Positions 32,350-43,950 of a DNA stretch of 60,000 nucleotides are shown one piece after another; the stretch's first letter is position 1; each line of letters starts with the position of its first letter. Made by a program: the position numbers and the translations under genes. A model generated the notes under the pieces. That model was not told the origin of the DNA. It saw only the letters and a program-made list of their open reading frames with translations, and searched no databases. This DNA is from Adiantum capillus-veneris (lineage: Eukaryota > Streptophyta > Polypodiopsida > Polypodiales > Pteridaceae): contig CM043942.1 in the NCBI GenBank assembly GCA_014529385.2, positions 28,017,469 to 28,077,468 of the forward strand, given 5' to 3'.

Positions 32350-33027
32350 TGTCATAAGACGGGCACCACATGTTAATAGAAAAGAATAGAGTGAACAAAC
32401 TTTTAGCACTTCAATAACAACTGAACTGAAAGAGAGACGGTACGCGCCATGGAGTGGCGGAATTCCACCCCGGAGAGTAATGGCCCCAAATCTTGGCGCC
32501 CCTTTCGGTATTTCTTTATATTACATCAACACAGTACAAGCCGGTACTCCAAACTTTGCACCTTCTCCAGGAAGCATGCCAGAGAATGAGCCCTAACCTC
32601 ATATTTAAAGGCCCTAGGCCCCAAAAGCAGTTTACAGTAAAAAGCCTTCAAACTCAAAAGCATCTGGTTCAAAAGCAAAGCCAAAAATCTGCCAGCGTAA
32701 TTTACGAAAATCCGTACAGCCTGCCATGTCAGCACCGCCAGCGTGAAAAGTGGAAATCCGTACAGTTCTGCCACGTCAGCAGTCAACGGAATTTCCAAAA
32801 ATGTATGTACAGCTGCCACTTCATCAGTTGCCACGCAAAACTGTCCGTGTGTGTGGGTCCTGCTTTATTTTAATCCTTTATGTCACTTGGGGCCCCATCG
32901 GACGGGGTCCCCATAAGTTGGTAGGACTTCTTTTGTTACTTGTTCTCTTAGGGTTTAGGCCCCCTCGGCCGGCATCTGCAAGTTGACTCCATTCTTCAGG
33001 ACTTTGACATGTCAGCAGTTTGTTACA
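32350..33027 (-). repeat. Solo LTR in the G2' leader
   Basis: A minus-strand LTR from TGTAACAAACTGC (33027) to TTATGACA (32350), carrying the conserved block (32482-32513). It interrupts the leader between PBS and gag. By comparison with the E2 leader the target was about AAAGACAGAG, giving a TSD of GACAG on the right and GACG (one base lost) on the left. No internal sequence remains, so it is a solo LTR. Confidence 0.75.
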
Positions 33028-33058
33028 GACAGAGAGCGCAGAAACTTGGAATTACACT

Positions 33059-33444
33059 ATGACTGACATGACAAACGATGCCAGGGAAGAGGGTTCCTCC
33101 TCACAAGACAGACATGCTGTTCCTCCTCCAGTGTTCCAGCGTGGCGAGAGTTACGGCCACCCCTGTCTGTACCTTTTGTTGATTTGAATGCTCCACAAGG
33201 TCAATGGTTTATGACTGGGCAACCAGACGAGGATGCGTTTTGGACATAGTTGGTTGCTGTTGTGAATGTGTTCTCTCGGTTGGTGCAGAATCCTAGGTTT
33301 ATGGAATATTTGTAAGCGCCGCCAGTGTCACAACAGACAAGGCAACCGTCTCATGCAGTAGAGCTTGTTGAGGCTCAAGCCCAGGTCCCTTGTACGTCCT
33401 AGCAAGGCGGGGAGCACTCTCATGTTGCGGAGTTGTGTGCGGCT
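33059..33444 (+). pseudogene. Gag N-terminus of G2' (truncated)
   Basis: ATG at 33059 (MTDMTNDAREEGSSSQDRH), followed after a frameshift by a segment matching E2 gag (GQWFMTGQPDEDAF, VVNVFSRLVQNPRFMEYL, LVEAQAQV). Two in-frame stops are visible. The match ends at 33444, where integrase coding of the H lineage begins in the same orientation. That makes an artificial gag-integrase joint, apparently produced by an inversion. Confidence 0.75.
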
Positions 33445-34606
33445 CACAGATTTTGCAGATATTTTCACTCGGATACGGAATGGGGAGGTAGTAGTGGGAT
33501 ATTCCATTCGAGATGGCTACTTGATGAAGAAAATGATGTTGTTACACAGCCGTTAAGGGAAAAGATTCTAACCGAATGCCACTCTCCACTGTTTACGGGT
33601 CACCGCGGCATTGCTACCACCTTGAAAGGTATGGAGAGATATTTCTTTTGGCCGGAACTCAAGAAGGATGTGGACGATTTTGTACGCAGTTGCTTGGTAT
33701 GCTATAAGGTCAAGTTTGACAGACATAAAGCACAAAGATTGTTACAGCCTTTACCCATACCCACCCGCCCCTGGGAAAGTATTGCAATGGATTTCATTTT
33801 TGATCTCCCGAGAACACAGAGTGGGCACGATGGTATCTGGACTGTTATTGACAGATTTAGCAAGCAAGCTCATTTCATTCCAGTGAAGAAAACAGTCAAG
33901 CCAGATCACTTGGCGAGATTGTTTGTGGCCCAGAGCTTCAGATTACATGGCATGCCTGAGACGATTGTCTCCGACAGAGACCCCAGATTCACGAGTTTGT
34001 TTTGGAAGGCTATTTGGGAGAACATTGGCATGCGGTTGCAGTTCTCGTCATCGTTCCACCCAAAGACTGACGGGCAATGAGAGATTGCTAATTCAGTGGT
34101 TACTAGATTTCTTGAAGTCTTACATCTCAGATCAGAAGACTCAATGGGAAAAGTAGTTACCTTTGGTGGAATTTGCCTACAATAAGACGATACACTCTTC
34201 GACGGGGAAGGTGCCATTTGAGATTATTCAAGGTGCTACGAAGGTTCCACCCTTCCTAAGCACGAAAGATAAGACTTTTGAAGCCGACGAGTACACGCGG
34301 GACTTGGACACGGCTTTTGCCAAGGTCCGGGAGGCTTTGCAGAAATCTCAAGAAAGACACAAAAAGGCAGCAGATCGACATCGTTGCGGTTTGAAATTAA
34401 AGGAGAACGATTGGGTGCTCTTACGTTTTGAGAAGGCACGCCTGAGAAAGAAAAAGGGAAAGGAGAGGCTTTTTCCAAAGCTTAGTATGAGATACTATGG
34501 ACCTTTCCAGATTTCTGAAAAGATAAATGATGTCTCCTTTCGACTGAAGCTGTTCGATACTTGGAGGATTCACAATGCTTTTCATGTGAGTCTCTTGAAG
34601 CCTTTT
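33445..34606 (+). pseudogene. Integrase of element H (in the inverted block)
   Basis: Integrase zinc region (ECHSPLFTGHRGIATTLKGM, then DDFVRSCLVCYKVKFDR with H-H-C-C residues). The catalytic core follows: SIAMDFIFDLPRTQSGHDGI, IDRFSKQAHFIPVKK, VSDRDPRFTSLFWKAI and SSSFHPKTDGQ, with a stop at 34078 just after the Q. A further frame gives AYNKTIHSSTGKVPFEI and the C-terminal ENDWVLLRFEKARLRKKKGK up to HVSLLKPF at the solo-LTR insertion. Relative order matches E3. Broken by the stop at 34078, another near 34153, and frame changes in the first 100 bp. Confidence 0.85.
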
Positions 34607-35739
34607 TGTCACGTGACACATCCAACCGTATGTGTCCGTGGACAAGCTACAGCATGACTAGGGTTCAGTTCAGTCAAGTCAGTCTAGAATAGGAAGTGAT
34701 CTAGCACTTTTGTGAGTGTGTTCGCAGACCGTGCATGTCCAGACACTTAGATTAGATGCATATCCTCTGGTTGCACACATCATGATCATCAGCATTACCA
34801 TCAGATTCCATCAGAATCCATCAGGAGCATTTTCTAGTGCATAGAACCTATTTTCCCTATTTTTGACATTTTTCACTTATTATTTTTAAGTGACTTTTGT
34901 TGAGAACCTGGTAGGGCAAAATGACTAAAGCAATATATAAGAAAAGCTAGCGCTAGGCTTATCCGGCAGAAGTGGAAGAAGTGCACAAGGCAACAGGTTT
35001 GCAGCAGGCATCTCTCCCTCTCTCTCAAGCAAGACTCCTTGAAGCTCTGGCATTTTCCACCCTAAAACCTCAGCGTTTCCAGCAAGCAAGACCAGCGAAT
35101 TTCAGCCATCTTCTACAGCGATTTCCCACCAGTAGAACCAGCGTTTTTCCATCAGTAGAATCAGCGTTTTCCAAGCCTCAAGACCAGCGTTTTTGTACAG
35201 TCTTAAACCTGCGTTTTCAGCCCTGCATGGTGGCGTTTTTGGGATCAGTACATCAGCGTTTTACACGTGCAGCAGTTAGCGTTTTTGGACCAGCAAGGGG
35301 CAGCGTTTTGCGACAGCAAATCAGCCAATAAGGAATAGCCGAAGGAAGCCAATTCAGCCAGCCACCGGCATCGTCACCGTCGTCTTCATAGCATTCAGTT
35401 TTCAGCAGTAGCATCGTCGACCTCGACATAGCATCACTCAGACTTGCATCAGCATCTTGTACCAGATTGTGCAATCAATAGAATAGACTTCTCTCGCCAT
35501 CGAGAGAAGGGCCCTTGGAGGAGGGTTTGACAACTTGTTTGGTGTCGTATTCTCTTCTCTCTCTATCTCTCAGTCTCAACACCTTCATTCATAGTATCTA
35601 CCACTTTGTTTGTGATCATTGCATTCTCTCACTAAAGGAACGAAAGGCTCTCCCTTCTGTAAGTAAAAGGAACCCTTGAGCACAGTTCGGAGCACTCATC
35701 TTGAGCAAAGTTCAACATTCACTTCTGCTGCACCTTACA
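34607..35739 (+). repeat. Solo LTR of the N family
   Basis: Starts TGTCACGTGACACATCCAAC and ends CTGCACCTTACA, with perfect TSD CTTTT (34602-34606, 35740-35744). It interrupts the integrase/chromodomain coding of H between LLKPF and the continuation KGDVPNDREP. About eleven AGCGTTTT-type motifs lie at 35060-35310. Confidence 0.93.
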
Positions 35740-35744
35740 CTTTT

Positions 35745-35978
35745 AAAGGCGATGTGCCCAATGATAGGGAGCCTGATGAGCAACCCGAAGTGGAGGAAAA
35801 CGAGGAGATACTCGTTCCCTAACAGATTTTGGCACATAAAGAAAGAAAGGTAAAAGGTAAAATGATAAGGCAGTTCTTGGTTAAATTCAAGAACTATCCC
35901 GCATTGGATGCAAAATGGATGGAGCAGGAGGACCTGACAGATACTCCTCAGATTGTGAACCTTTACCTTGAATCTGTG
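35745..35978 (+). pseudogene. Chromodomain of element H (in the inverted block)
   Basis: Continues the integrase C-terminus: DEQPEVEENEEILVP, a stop, QILAHKERKVKG, then FLVKFKNYPALDAKWMEQED and PQIVNLYLES. The Y/F-L-V-K-F-K-x-Y-P and W-M-E pattern is that of a chromodomain, which in chromoviruses directs integration to particular chromatin. The frame is lost at 35978, where minus-strand RNase H coding begins. Confidence 0.8.
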
Positions 35979-37271
35979 GCATACTGATCGACCATATCCT
36001 CGAAGCTCCTATGATGTATCGCGGAGCCAGAACCAATAGCTTCCAAGACAAAGCATCTGCCACCAAGTTCTTCTATCCCTGCACATGGACAATCTGGAAG
36101 TGAAACTGTGACAAGACGTTCGTCCACCGCATCTGCTTTTTCGATAGCTGCTTCTGTGACAAGAAGTAGCGTAAACTCTGATGATATGTGAAGACCGCAA
36201 AATCCGCTTCGAGTAGGTAATGTCGCCATTGAGTAAGAGCATGGATAACCGCCAAAAGCTCTTTCTCATGTATCTGTGCTGTCACTTCCGGCCTTGAGAA
36301 CAATCGGCTCTCGTAGGCAATGACATGGCCTTCTTGCATTAAGACCGCACCCAGACTACGACCGCAAGCATCACAATATACTTCAAATGACTTTTGCAAA
36401 TCCGGCAAAGTCAAAACTGGTCCTGTAGTCAATTTCTCTTTCAACGTCTGAAAGGCAGTCACCTCCGTGGGTCCCCATGAGAAAGGGACTCCTTTCTGTG
36501 TCAAGATATGTAAAGGGGAAGCAACCTCTGCAAACTTTCTAATGAACCACCGGTAGTACGAACATAAGCCCAAGAATCTTCTAACTTCATGGACATTCTT
36601 CAAATCGGGCCAATCACGGATGGGTTCCAAAAAGTGTATCTCCGGTAGGAAAAATTCACTTTTCTTTGCATTAATCACCAACTTGTGATCTCGTAATGCG
36701 TGAAAGACCTGTGGCAAATGTTCTCTATGTTCTGCCTCAGCCTTGGAGAAAACAATGATGTCGTCAAAGAAAGTGCCAACAAATAGTCTGTACTCTCGAA
36801 AAGTCCTGTCCGTCATTCGGTTAAATGTCGCTGGAGCATTGGCTAGGCCAAAAGGCATCACCAAAAACTCAAATAAACCAAAAGTCGTCCGAAAAGCTGT
36901 CTTGTAGACATCTCCCGGTGCGATTCGGATCTGATGATATCCGCTCTTCAAATCGATCCTGTTGAAACAAGAGGATCCCTATAGTCGGTCTAGAATATCA
37001 TCGATCCTAGGAATCGAAAATCTGTTGTTGATGGTGATTTTGTTGAGAGCTCTATAGTCAAAGCACATTCTCCAAGATCCGTCTTTCTTCAAAACTAACA
37101 AGAACGGAGAGCAATAAGGTGAAGTACTCGGCTGGATAAGACCCTTTTCCAAGAGGATTTTCACTTGGTTCATAATTTCTTCGTTCTGGGCTCGGCTCAC
37201 ACGGTAGGGTGGCCGGTTCGGTGGTGTCCTTCCAGGTATCAAATCAATGGTGTGATCCTCAGGACGAGCTG
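35979..37271 (-). pseudogene. Reverse transcriptase and RNase H of element H
   Basis: From the 5' side: PPNRPPYRVSRAQNEEIMNQ, a SWRMCFDYRALNK segment, a stop at 36979, [40 protein letters not shown] and the catalytic TFFDDIIVFSK (about 36760). An in-frame deletion of about 14-18 codons removes the GHxVSxxGxRxDPxKVEAI block after EIHFL. RNase H reads VYCDACGRSLGAVLMQ, KELLAVIHALTQWRHYLL and YHQSLRYFLSQKQLSKKQM. The segment is cut on the right (37271) by D, after which the H reading resumes at 51005. Confidence 0.9.
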
Positions 37272-37276
37272 GTGGC

Positions 37277-38765
37277 TGTTGCTAAATTGGCTTTATTTGA
37301 CAGAAAAATATTCTGAATGAATTATTGGATTTATAAGTGAGAGGGTTTTCTCGCTTGGAACACCAAGAAAATAATTCTAAATGAATTATTGGAATTTTAA
37401 GTGAGAGGGTTTTTCTCACTGAAGACATCCGAGTACAGAGTATCCCTAGTGCGTCATTCAAAGTAATGATAGGAGCACCGTGAAAGGGAATATCTGTAAG
37501 GCCACCAGGAACGGATACTTCTGATGCGTCACAACTGATGGGTGGCAGGGAGCATCAGTAAGAAGTATCCGACCATCCGGGAACGGACATCTCTGATGCG
37601 TCATAGGATGGGTGACATAGAGCATCGTGAAGGGGATTCTACCGTAAGTTCGGTAGGAACGGACTAGGTGATGGGTATTCCTGATGCGTCACTAGGTGGG
37701 TAACGGGTGCATTGGAAAGGGGATATCCATAGTCGAGAGGAAATCCGAACTGGAAAAGAGGAATACGCGTAAAGACGCAAGCACAAGAATAAAGATGGGT
37801 TCTGAGAAGCTTTTCTTAAAAAGCGGAAAATTTGAATGAGTTTTCTGGGAAGAGCAAACGCTTTCCCGCGAGGAAATCTATGTTTTGCATTGCAACTGTG
37901 CATGTGATTGCATCCAGGGACGCCTGGGAAATGTTGTGAAAAGCATTGTTTTAAACTTATAAGGTTTTATTGAGTTTTTGGGCAGGTTCAGACCAATTTT
38001 AAAATATGCCGGCCGTCCACTTAATAAGTGGGCAGCCACTTAGAAAATAAAGCAACAAAACCAGCCAGCTAATTCTCTCTCCCTATTTCGGGTAGAGCAG
38101 TGCAAAAAAAAAGAAAAAAAAGAAAAAAGAAAAAAACCCGTCCGCGATCTCTAGGAGAGCAGCTATTCGTGCCATGGCCAAGGAGCTATAAAAGCACCAC
38201 ATGCCCTCACTGAAAGGGAGTTACCAACGTCAGCAAGAGAAGACTCTGCCGCCAGATAACGCAAGAGATCGCGAGACTACGAAGCATGGAAGTCGCTTTT
38301 CCCGCGCAACAGCGATATCTATTGTGGATTCGCTGTACAAATTGTTGTCGCGTGTTTGCGTGTGTGTTTGCAGGTACTTCATCGCGAAGGAGAAGCGAGA
38401 AAGCTTCAGCCTACGCTTGGGAATTCCGGAAACGGAATTTAGAAATTGTCTGCGGAGTCTCAACTCCCAATACAGACGGAAAAAGGATTGAGCGCTCGTT
38501 TCTCGGATTGAGCGCTCGAGAAGGAACGACCATCGAGTCAGAGATTTAGAACGGAGGGGTTTTCTCCGGTTCTTGTGCTTGTAAAAAAGATTCTACCTAA
38601 TAAAGAATTCTCTCTAAGGGGGGGGACCAGTACTGTGTCGATCTTCTCACTCTCTCTCTCTCTCTCTCTATCTATTTCTCTCTATATCCTTTGGCTTCAA
38701 TATTAAGAGATAAATTCTATTTATCTGAGTATATTTTATATTGTTATGCGCTCCCGTTTGTGACA
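37277..38765 (+). repeat. 5' LTR of D
   Basis: 1489 bp, TGTTGCTAAATTGG to TTTGTGACA. Near its start are two ~55-bp direct repeats, each ending in AAGTGAGAGGG plus a stem-forming TCTCACT or CTCGCTT. Then come four ~74-88-bp tandem units marked by GCGTCA (37451, 37525, 37598, 37686). The end has AATAAAG (near 38599), a poly-G run and a CT-rich tract. Confidence 0.93.
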
Positions 38766-38766
38766 G

Positions 38767-38778
38767 TGGTATCAGAGC
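38767..38778 (+). promoter_or_regulatory. PBS, initiator tRNA-Met type (element D)
   Basis: TGGTATCAGAGC one base after the LTR end. Confidence 0.95.
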
Positions 38779-38965
38779 ATGGTCTCCTCTCTTTCTCTGT
38801 AAAGGAGGACGACTCTGGGAAGAGGGAAGAAGCCATGACAAGCTAGAGAAGTAATCAGGCGGAACCCTAAGTCCTGCAAGGAAAAAGCTCGCAGAGTTGG
38901 GAAAAATTTTCTCTCTACAAGAAGTCGACACAAGACTTGGGATTCTCTGAGAAGGCGACAAGAGC

Positions 38966-39560
38966 ATGATGCTCAAGAACCTAGAGAATTCAAGGAGCGG
39001 AATGCTCAAGATACTTCAGAACTCAGAAAATATCCATGAATATCAATCCGAAACCATAGCCAAGAAATATTCCGGGAAGGATATGAAGAAGGTCTTTAGA
39101 CCTCAGAACACTCCGGTCAAGTTTGATACTTTTGACGGAAGGGAAGATGTCTCGAAAGCTATTGCTTTCATTTGACAGTTTGAAGTTGCCTTTGCAAACG
39201 GCAATTTCTGAGAAGCGTCGAAGGTGAGGCATGTGACCAAACACCTCAAGGGGGATTGCAAGTACTTGGTAGTATACCAAAGCTCTGCAAGGAACTTACA
39301 ACAAGACTTGGATTCAATTCAAGGCTGAATTTTTCGACAAACTTTTTTTTCTCTACGCTTTGAGGAAGGCATCCAAGAAGATTGGGATCAGTTTGCCCAA
39401 TAGGAACACGAGTGAGTCAAAGCAAGTAGTGGTTCACTCTTGCCAAGGTAGCTCCACTCTCGACCCTCTTTGAGGAAGGAAAGATGAAGAAATTCAACAA
39501 AGGACTTTTGCCCGAATTTTGTAAACGCATTTGCAAGATACTTTGCAGCAGATGGTAGAG
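38966..39560 (+). pseudogene. Gag remnant of D
   Basis: Frame from 38966 reads MMLKNLENSRSG and VKFDTFDGREDVSKAIAFI, then after stops FEVAFANGNF, SKVRHVTKHLKG and, in another phase, TWWYTKALQGTYNKTWIQFK and AEFFDKLF. This is the retrotransposon gag core. It resembles element C (FEVSFTEGNFEERSKLRH, TASSWWMTL) more than the E2/E3 gags. No zinc knuckle or protease follows; recognisable coding ends near 39560, where the stem-loop region begins. Confidence 0.8.
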
Positions 39561-39580
39561 TTAGCAATAAAAGCTGAAAG

Positions 39581-40905
39581 TGTACACCTTAGTGTACATA
39601 GAATCCAATCCCCGTAGTGAGACGAGAACCATTGAACACAGAAAGTTTGGAGTAAGGGAATTCAATCTAACCCGTGAATTCTTGAATAGAAGACCCTCAA
39701 ACTCTAAGTGAGAGGGCAGGTCTTTGATCAAAGTTAAATCTTTGAGGAACTCATCAACTGGGTATTGCTTTTATGCACTAGATATGCACGTGTCTAACCA
39801 AGACAATCACTCTTGAGTGTTTATGAGAGTAAGGTTGAGTCAGAACATTGTTTTATACGATGAATTGCTTTGCTTAACCATCCGGAAGGTCCATGATTGA
39901 TCTGGTATCCAGTAGTTCTCCAACAAATGTGGGTAGGAAATTATGAAGGAACCATTCTGAGCTTTCCAACAAAGAAAAGCTTTCATTAAGCTTGAATACT
40001 CTTAAAGCCCACACCCTCTACCCAGTAAGGGAAGATATGGTAGTGCTTTTCGCACAAGTGAATGAACACTCTCTTTACGAGGAAAGGAACAAGCGACGAC
40101 TACGGCCTGTGCTTGAGGAATCCAAGGATTAAAATCCTAGATTATTTGATGAGCGGGTTTTGCTCTAAAGATCGAGCCAAGGGATCATCAAGTTGAGCGT
40201 TTTCGCTCTAAGGATCTTACGAAGGAAAGGTAATTCCCCAGGTTCATTGAAACTCTAACACAGCTTAAGAATTATGTATACTTTTGAGTACATGGATAAC
40301 ACACGAAGCTGCAGACCTATGCCAAGGAACTGGACGAGAGTTTGTTATACTCTCTTGAGCGCCTTTTTGCGCGCAAGGATATTCCGACACGAGAATCTCT
40401 ATTTGAGAGGTGTTCGGTAGAAGGAATTTGAGTTTCTCTACGGAGAAGAGGTTTTCTGATGGCCGTTGATCATTGAGTACGCTATGTGCTTTTACCATTA
40501 CAGTAGCAACTTTTGGTTGCGGTATATGTTTCTCCATGAGCAGGTCAAGTAGCATTTACACGCTGCTGGAATAAATTCGAACTATTATGTTCGTAAGAAT
40601 ATAGTTCGCCAACCATTTCAAAATGGTAAGAATTACATATGGGAGAACATCCCTGAGAATCAAAGAGGGTTCGCTCTATTGTCAACCGGGTTTGAACGTA
40701 CGTTCAGAAAATGCTATGGCTAGAATCCTATTTGCCTGAGATTTTGCAAGGCGTCATTGATGCTCGCAAAATGAATCATTTTTGATGATTCTGAAAGGAA
40801 CAGACTCTAATGGGCGTCGGGGAAACATTGCTGGTGGTAATAACTCGTAGGAGGGAAAGATTGGAAGGAAGTGCCGCCGTGCACAAGGAATCTTCGGATT
40901 GGAAC
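39581..40905 (+). repeat. Serial stem-loop array of D, left part
   Basis: Non-coding. Perfect short hairpins follow each other every 30-90 bp, for example: 39581-39598 (TGTACAC/GTGTACA), 39694-39716 (CCCTC/GAGGG), 40125-40138 (AGGATT/AATCCT), 40195-40208 (GAGCG/CGCTC), 40336-40354 (GAGAGT/ACTCTC), 40384-40417 (nested), 40434-40447 (TTCTC-TACG-GAGAA), 40506-40520, 40578-40593, 40612-40627 (ACCATTT/AAATGGT), 40693-40706 (palindrome), 40773-40791 (GAATCAT/ATGATTC) and 40889-40900 (AATC-TTCG-GATT). Stem sequences are mostly unrelated to each other, so this is not a simple tandem repeat. The array continues beyond E3 at 48904. Confidence 0.75.
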
Positions 40906-42245
40906 TGTCACCAGGAGGTGTATTTTTTCTGTTGCCTTCCGTAAATAAGTACTAGATATTTTTATTTATTTTATTTTTACTTGTTTTCCCCGGAACCCTT
41001 GAAAAGGTGCAAGTGGACATTGCATGGCCAGTGTGAAATGGCTGCGGCCGAATAGGTTTCTCACAGCGGGAGTCTGGGTCGGTCAGTCTGGGACTGGTCG
41101 GGCCAGTTAGCACTGAATTCTGATGAGTATGGAAGCTTGTGTGCGCCAAATGAAGACTGGGCCACTCGGAAAGTCACTTATAACTTTATAAGTCAGAGGG
41201 AACTAGGGAATTAACTCAAAAGGGGCAAACTGGACACATGGCGGTTCTAGGCGGATTTTCCACTTCCATCAGCAAGAGGGGGCGCCCAATTTGAGAGAGG
41301 AGGCTGATTTTTGCATGAATTGAGCTACAGTGTGTGTGTGAGTAGTGGGTGTAGGTCTACAGCTTTAATGGAAAGCTTTCCTTCTCCTCTGTCTCATGTA
41401 GCGCGATGATTTGCTCTCGTGCATCTCTCTCTCCCCTTTGGCACATATGGTAATGCCCCACTAGATGGGCTACTTAGATGAACATGTACAGTTCTGGGGG
41501 TTTATGCGCGTTTGCCAAGGCAAGAGCCTTCTGAACAGGAACCGGATTAGCTAATTGCTAATCCCCCACATGTACGCACAGTTCCATCGCGAAAGATTGC
41601 GAGTTTGGAGGGTTTTCTCGCGTGAAAACTCGTCCAATTCACAGGGGAACTGTCCCATTGCGTGCAGGAGCCCTTGGGACACGCGTAGGCGTGTTCGCTC
41701 CGCTAAAAACGATCTGAAACAGCGAATTACAGCCTGCTGTGTTTTTCTGCAGGTTTAGAGTTTCGCACCTAAACTGCAAGGGAACACCGGGGGAGCCTCG
41801 TGAGAGCCTTGGGATGCGTGTACAAGCTTTTGGGTACCCGGCTGTGAAAAACACAGAATTACAGCCCACTGAAATTCTGTGACAGCTCACCAGAAAGCTT
41901 CCGGATAGCGAGGGAATCCGTCCTAGACAGGTGCTTTTGACCTACAGGGGTTTTTGCGTCGTTATGCTGCCAAAATCAGGTCGAAAACCTGCGTTTTCAG
42001 CCCTCGCCAAGTTTGGACAGCTTTGTGAAAGCTTGTGCGAAGTGGTCGGATCGTCTACCTTAATTTGAATAAAGAAATACCGAAAGGGGCGCCGGTCTTT
42101 TGGGCCTACAGGGTGTTGGTCTCGTGTGCGCAGTGACATTCTAGTCGCTGGACGCAACTGGGTTCTCTTCCCTTCTCAGTGCTCTGTGTAAAGTTAACAG
42201 GTAATTGAAATAGTACCGCCCTCTACGTTGTACAGGCCGGCTATA
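40906..42245 (+). repeat. 5' LTR of E3
   Basis: Starts TGTCACCAGGAGG, ends GGCCGGCTATA. AATAAAG precedes the conserved block (42075-42105). Nearly identical to the 3' LTR at 47563. Confidence 0.95.
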
Positions 42246-42262
42246 TGGTTCCATCGACGGGA
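42246..42262 (+). promoter_or_regulatory. PBS resembling tRNA-Glu (E3)
   Basis: TGGTTCCATCGACGGGA immediately after the LTR; complement-like to plant tRNA-Glu, with a few mismatches. Confidence 0.65.
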
Positions 42263-42330
42263 TAGTCACTTTTTCTTCAAAAAGTGCAGCGTGTATTGTT
42301 GTGGGTGGAAGCAACACAGAGCTTGTGGAT

Positions 42331-43850
42331 ATGGCAGAGAAGAGAGACCAAGTCCCTGAAGAGGGATCTTCCTCACATGTCACGGAGAAAGTTCCTTCAA
42401 CTCTTCAAGAAGAGGACAGGTTGTTTAGAACTCAACTGCGTTGCTGCATGGACATGTTTCAGCAGTTGGCTAACAACCCAAGGATGCAGGAGTTCTTACA
42501 GGCTCCGACACAGGGTTTTCAGTCTCCTACACAGGGCATGACTGAGCCGTTGCAGGAAAAGGAGATTTCCAATGCGCAGAGGACTCATGATGCTCGAGGG
42601 AAAGCCCATGTGGTTGAGCAACTAGCGGTGCCCAATGATCCAAAGCAGCTTGCTTTAGCTGGACAGGAACCGTTTGTGAATGGTCAAGGGAGTAATGAAC
42701 ACGCTATGCGTCAGACCCTTCCATTACCTAATACTTATCTTGGTTATTTTGGAGGTGGTTCAGTGTTTCCAGTTATGGTTGGACCTTCCACAGGTTATAT
42801 GCCAGGGAATGTGTTCGGGACAATGCAAACAGGCATGGGTAACCCTATGTACGCGAACATGGGTGTCCAACCAGGTTTTCAGGGTGCCTATGGCCAGTTT
42901 CGAGTGCCTGGAACACAATTTGGTATGGCTGGTTTTTCGCAGCCATACGTACAAAATGCAGATATGACAGGGAAAACAGTTGATGCGAGTGCTGGAATGA
43001 ACACTCATGGAGCACCACTGTTACAGGCACCTGTTTATGATAATGTGGCTCCTTTGAGTCAGCTGAAGGATTACAAGGAAGGTGGGCAGGGAGTGAAGTT
43101 TGAAACTTTCAGAGGAACTGAGGATCAATTGAAGGCTTTGACCTTCATACAGCAGTTCGATGCAGCTTATGCTGGAGGAAACTTCACGGAATCTTCAAAG
43201 ATACGCAAAGCTGCCACTTTCTTGAAAGGGAATGCGCTTCAATGGTGGACCGCATTGTTGAACCAGGGTCAAGCCCCAACAACGTGGGTCCAATTCAAAT
43301 AGCTTTTTGCGCCTGCATGGTTGACAAACACTTTTGAAGTGGATGTGATGACAGAATGGCACGAGTTGAATGCTAAACAGTGTGCGAACTTGGAAGAGTA
43401 CAATAAACAGTTTTGGGCCGCACTGTTGCCAATCACCTCTTACAGGTTTGTGCCATTGTCAGAACAGATTGAGAAGTACTGTTGCGGATTGCCCAAGAAA
43501 ATCAGGGACTACTGCACAAAGACTACTGTCATGAATATGTTTCAGTTGATAGAGAATGCAAGAGTGGCCATCAATCTGTCGAAGGGAGATTCCGATGGAT
43601 TTAATAGCCACAAGAAAGGGTCCCAGGGCAAACAGTTTTCAGCCAAGGGCAATGTTGCAGCAAAGCCTTCTGAGCCTCCCACAAAGAAGCCCTCCACTGA
43701 AGAAGCTGATATGTCCAAGAAGTAGTCTAAGTCTTCTTCGGGACGAGGACAAGGACAAAAGAGGCATTTTTTTGGCAAAAATTTTGAAGAACGGAAAGCT
43801 CTTAGGGAGGCCAAGAAATGCTACATTTTGCGAATGAATGCCCATAGAAG
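42331..43850 (+). pseudogene. Gag of E3
   Basis: ATG at 42331 (MAEKRDQVPEEGSSSHVTEK) was chosen because G2' and E2 start similarly. An N-terminal helix with FRTQLRCCMDMFQQLANNP precedes a long Gly/Met/Gln/Phe-rich linker. The core is GVKFETFRGTEDQLKALTFI, SSKIRKAATFLKGNALQWWT and NQGQAPTTWVQFK, followed by an in-frame TAG at 43300 and then LFAPAWLTNTFEVDVMTEWH and EQIEKYCCGLPKKIRDYC. A TAG at 43723 follows. The zinc knuckle near 43815 is damaged (KKCYILRMNA where E2 has KCFICEQANHFANNCP), apparently a small deletion plus frame change. Confidence 0.92.
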
Positions 43851-43950
43851 AAGTCACAGGATAAGGATGACAAGTCAGACCATAAAGGGAAGAAGCCAAA
43901 GCCAAGTGCAGGACTTGTTCCAGATTTGGTTCAAACACAGATGCCACGGA

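Larger units (their letters stand above)
33445..35978 (+). other. Apparently inverted block carrying H integrase and chromodomain
   Basis: The block starts CACAGATT and ends AATCTGTG, an 8-bp inverted repeat. Flipping it in place joins the minus-strand RNase H of H (DQYAT) to the integrase start (TDFADIFTRIRNGE) with no break in the reading. It contains the solo LTR at 34607-35739. An assembly error at repeats cannot be excluded. Confidence 0.65.

Noticed and set aside
33365-33556. Gag-integrase fusion gene
   Set aside because: The joint falls exactly at the inversion breakpoint CACAGATT and several frame changes are needed; it is a rearrangement product.
37449-37740. CRISPR-like array
   Set aside because: Units are 74-88 bp, imperfect and inside an LTR of a plant retrotransposon; there is no repeat-spacer pattern.
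38101-38140. A-rich runs in the D LTR as a poly(A) tail of a LINE
   Set aside because: The same AAAAG-rich run is present in both D LTRs (38105 and 50340), so it is an LTR component.
42301-42330. Gag start of E3 at 42301
   Set aside because: That position is GTG. The ATG at 42331 gives MAEKRDQ, which aligns with the starts of E2 and G2' gag.
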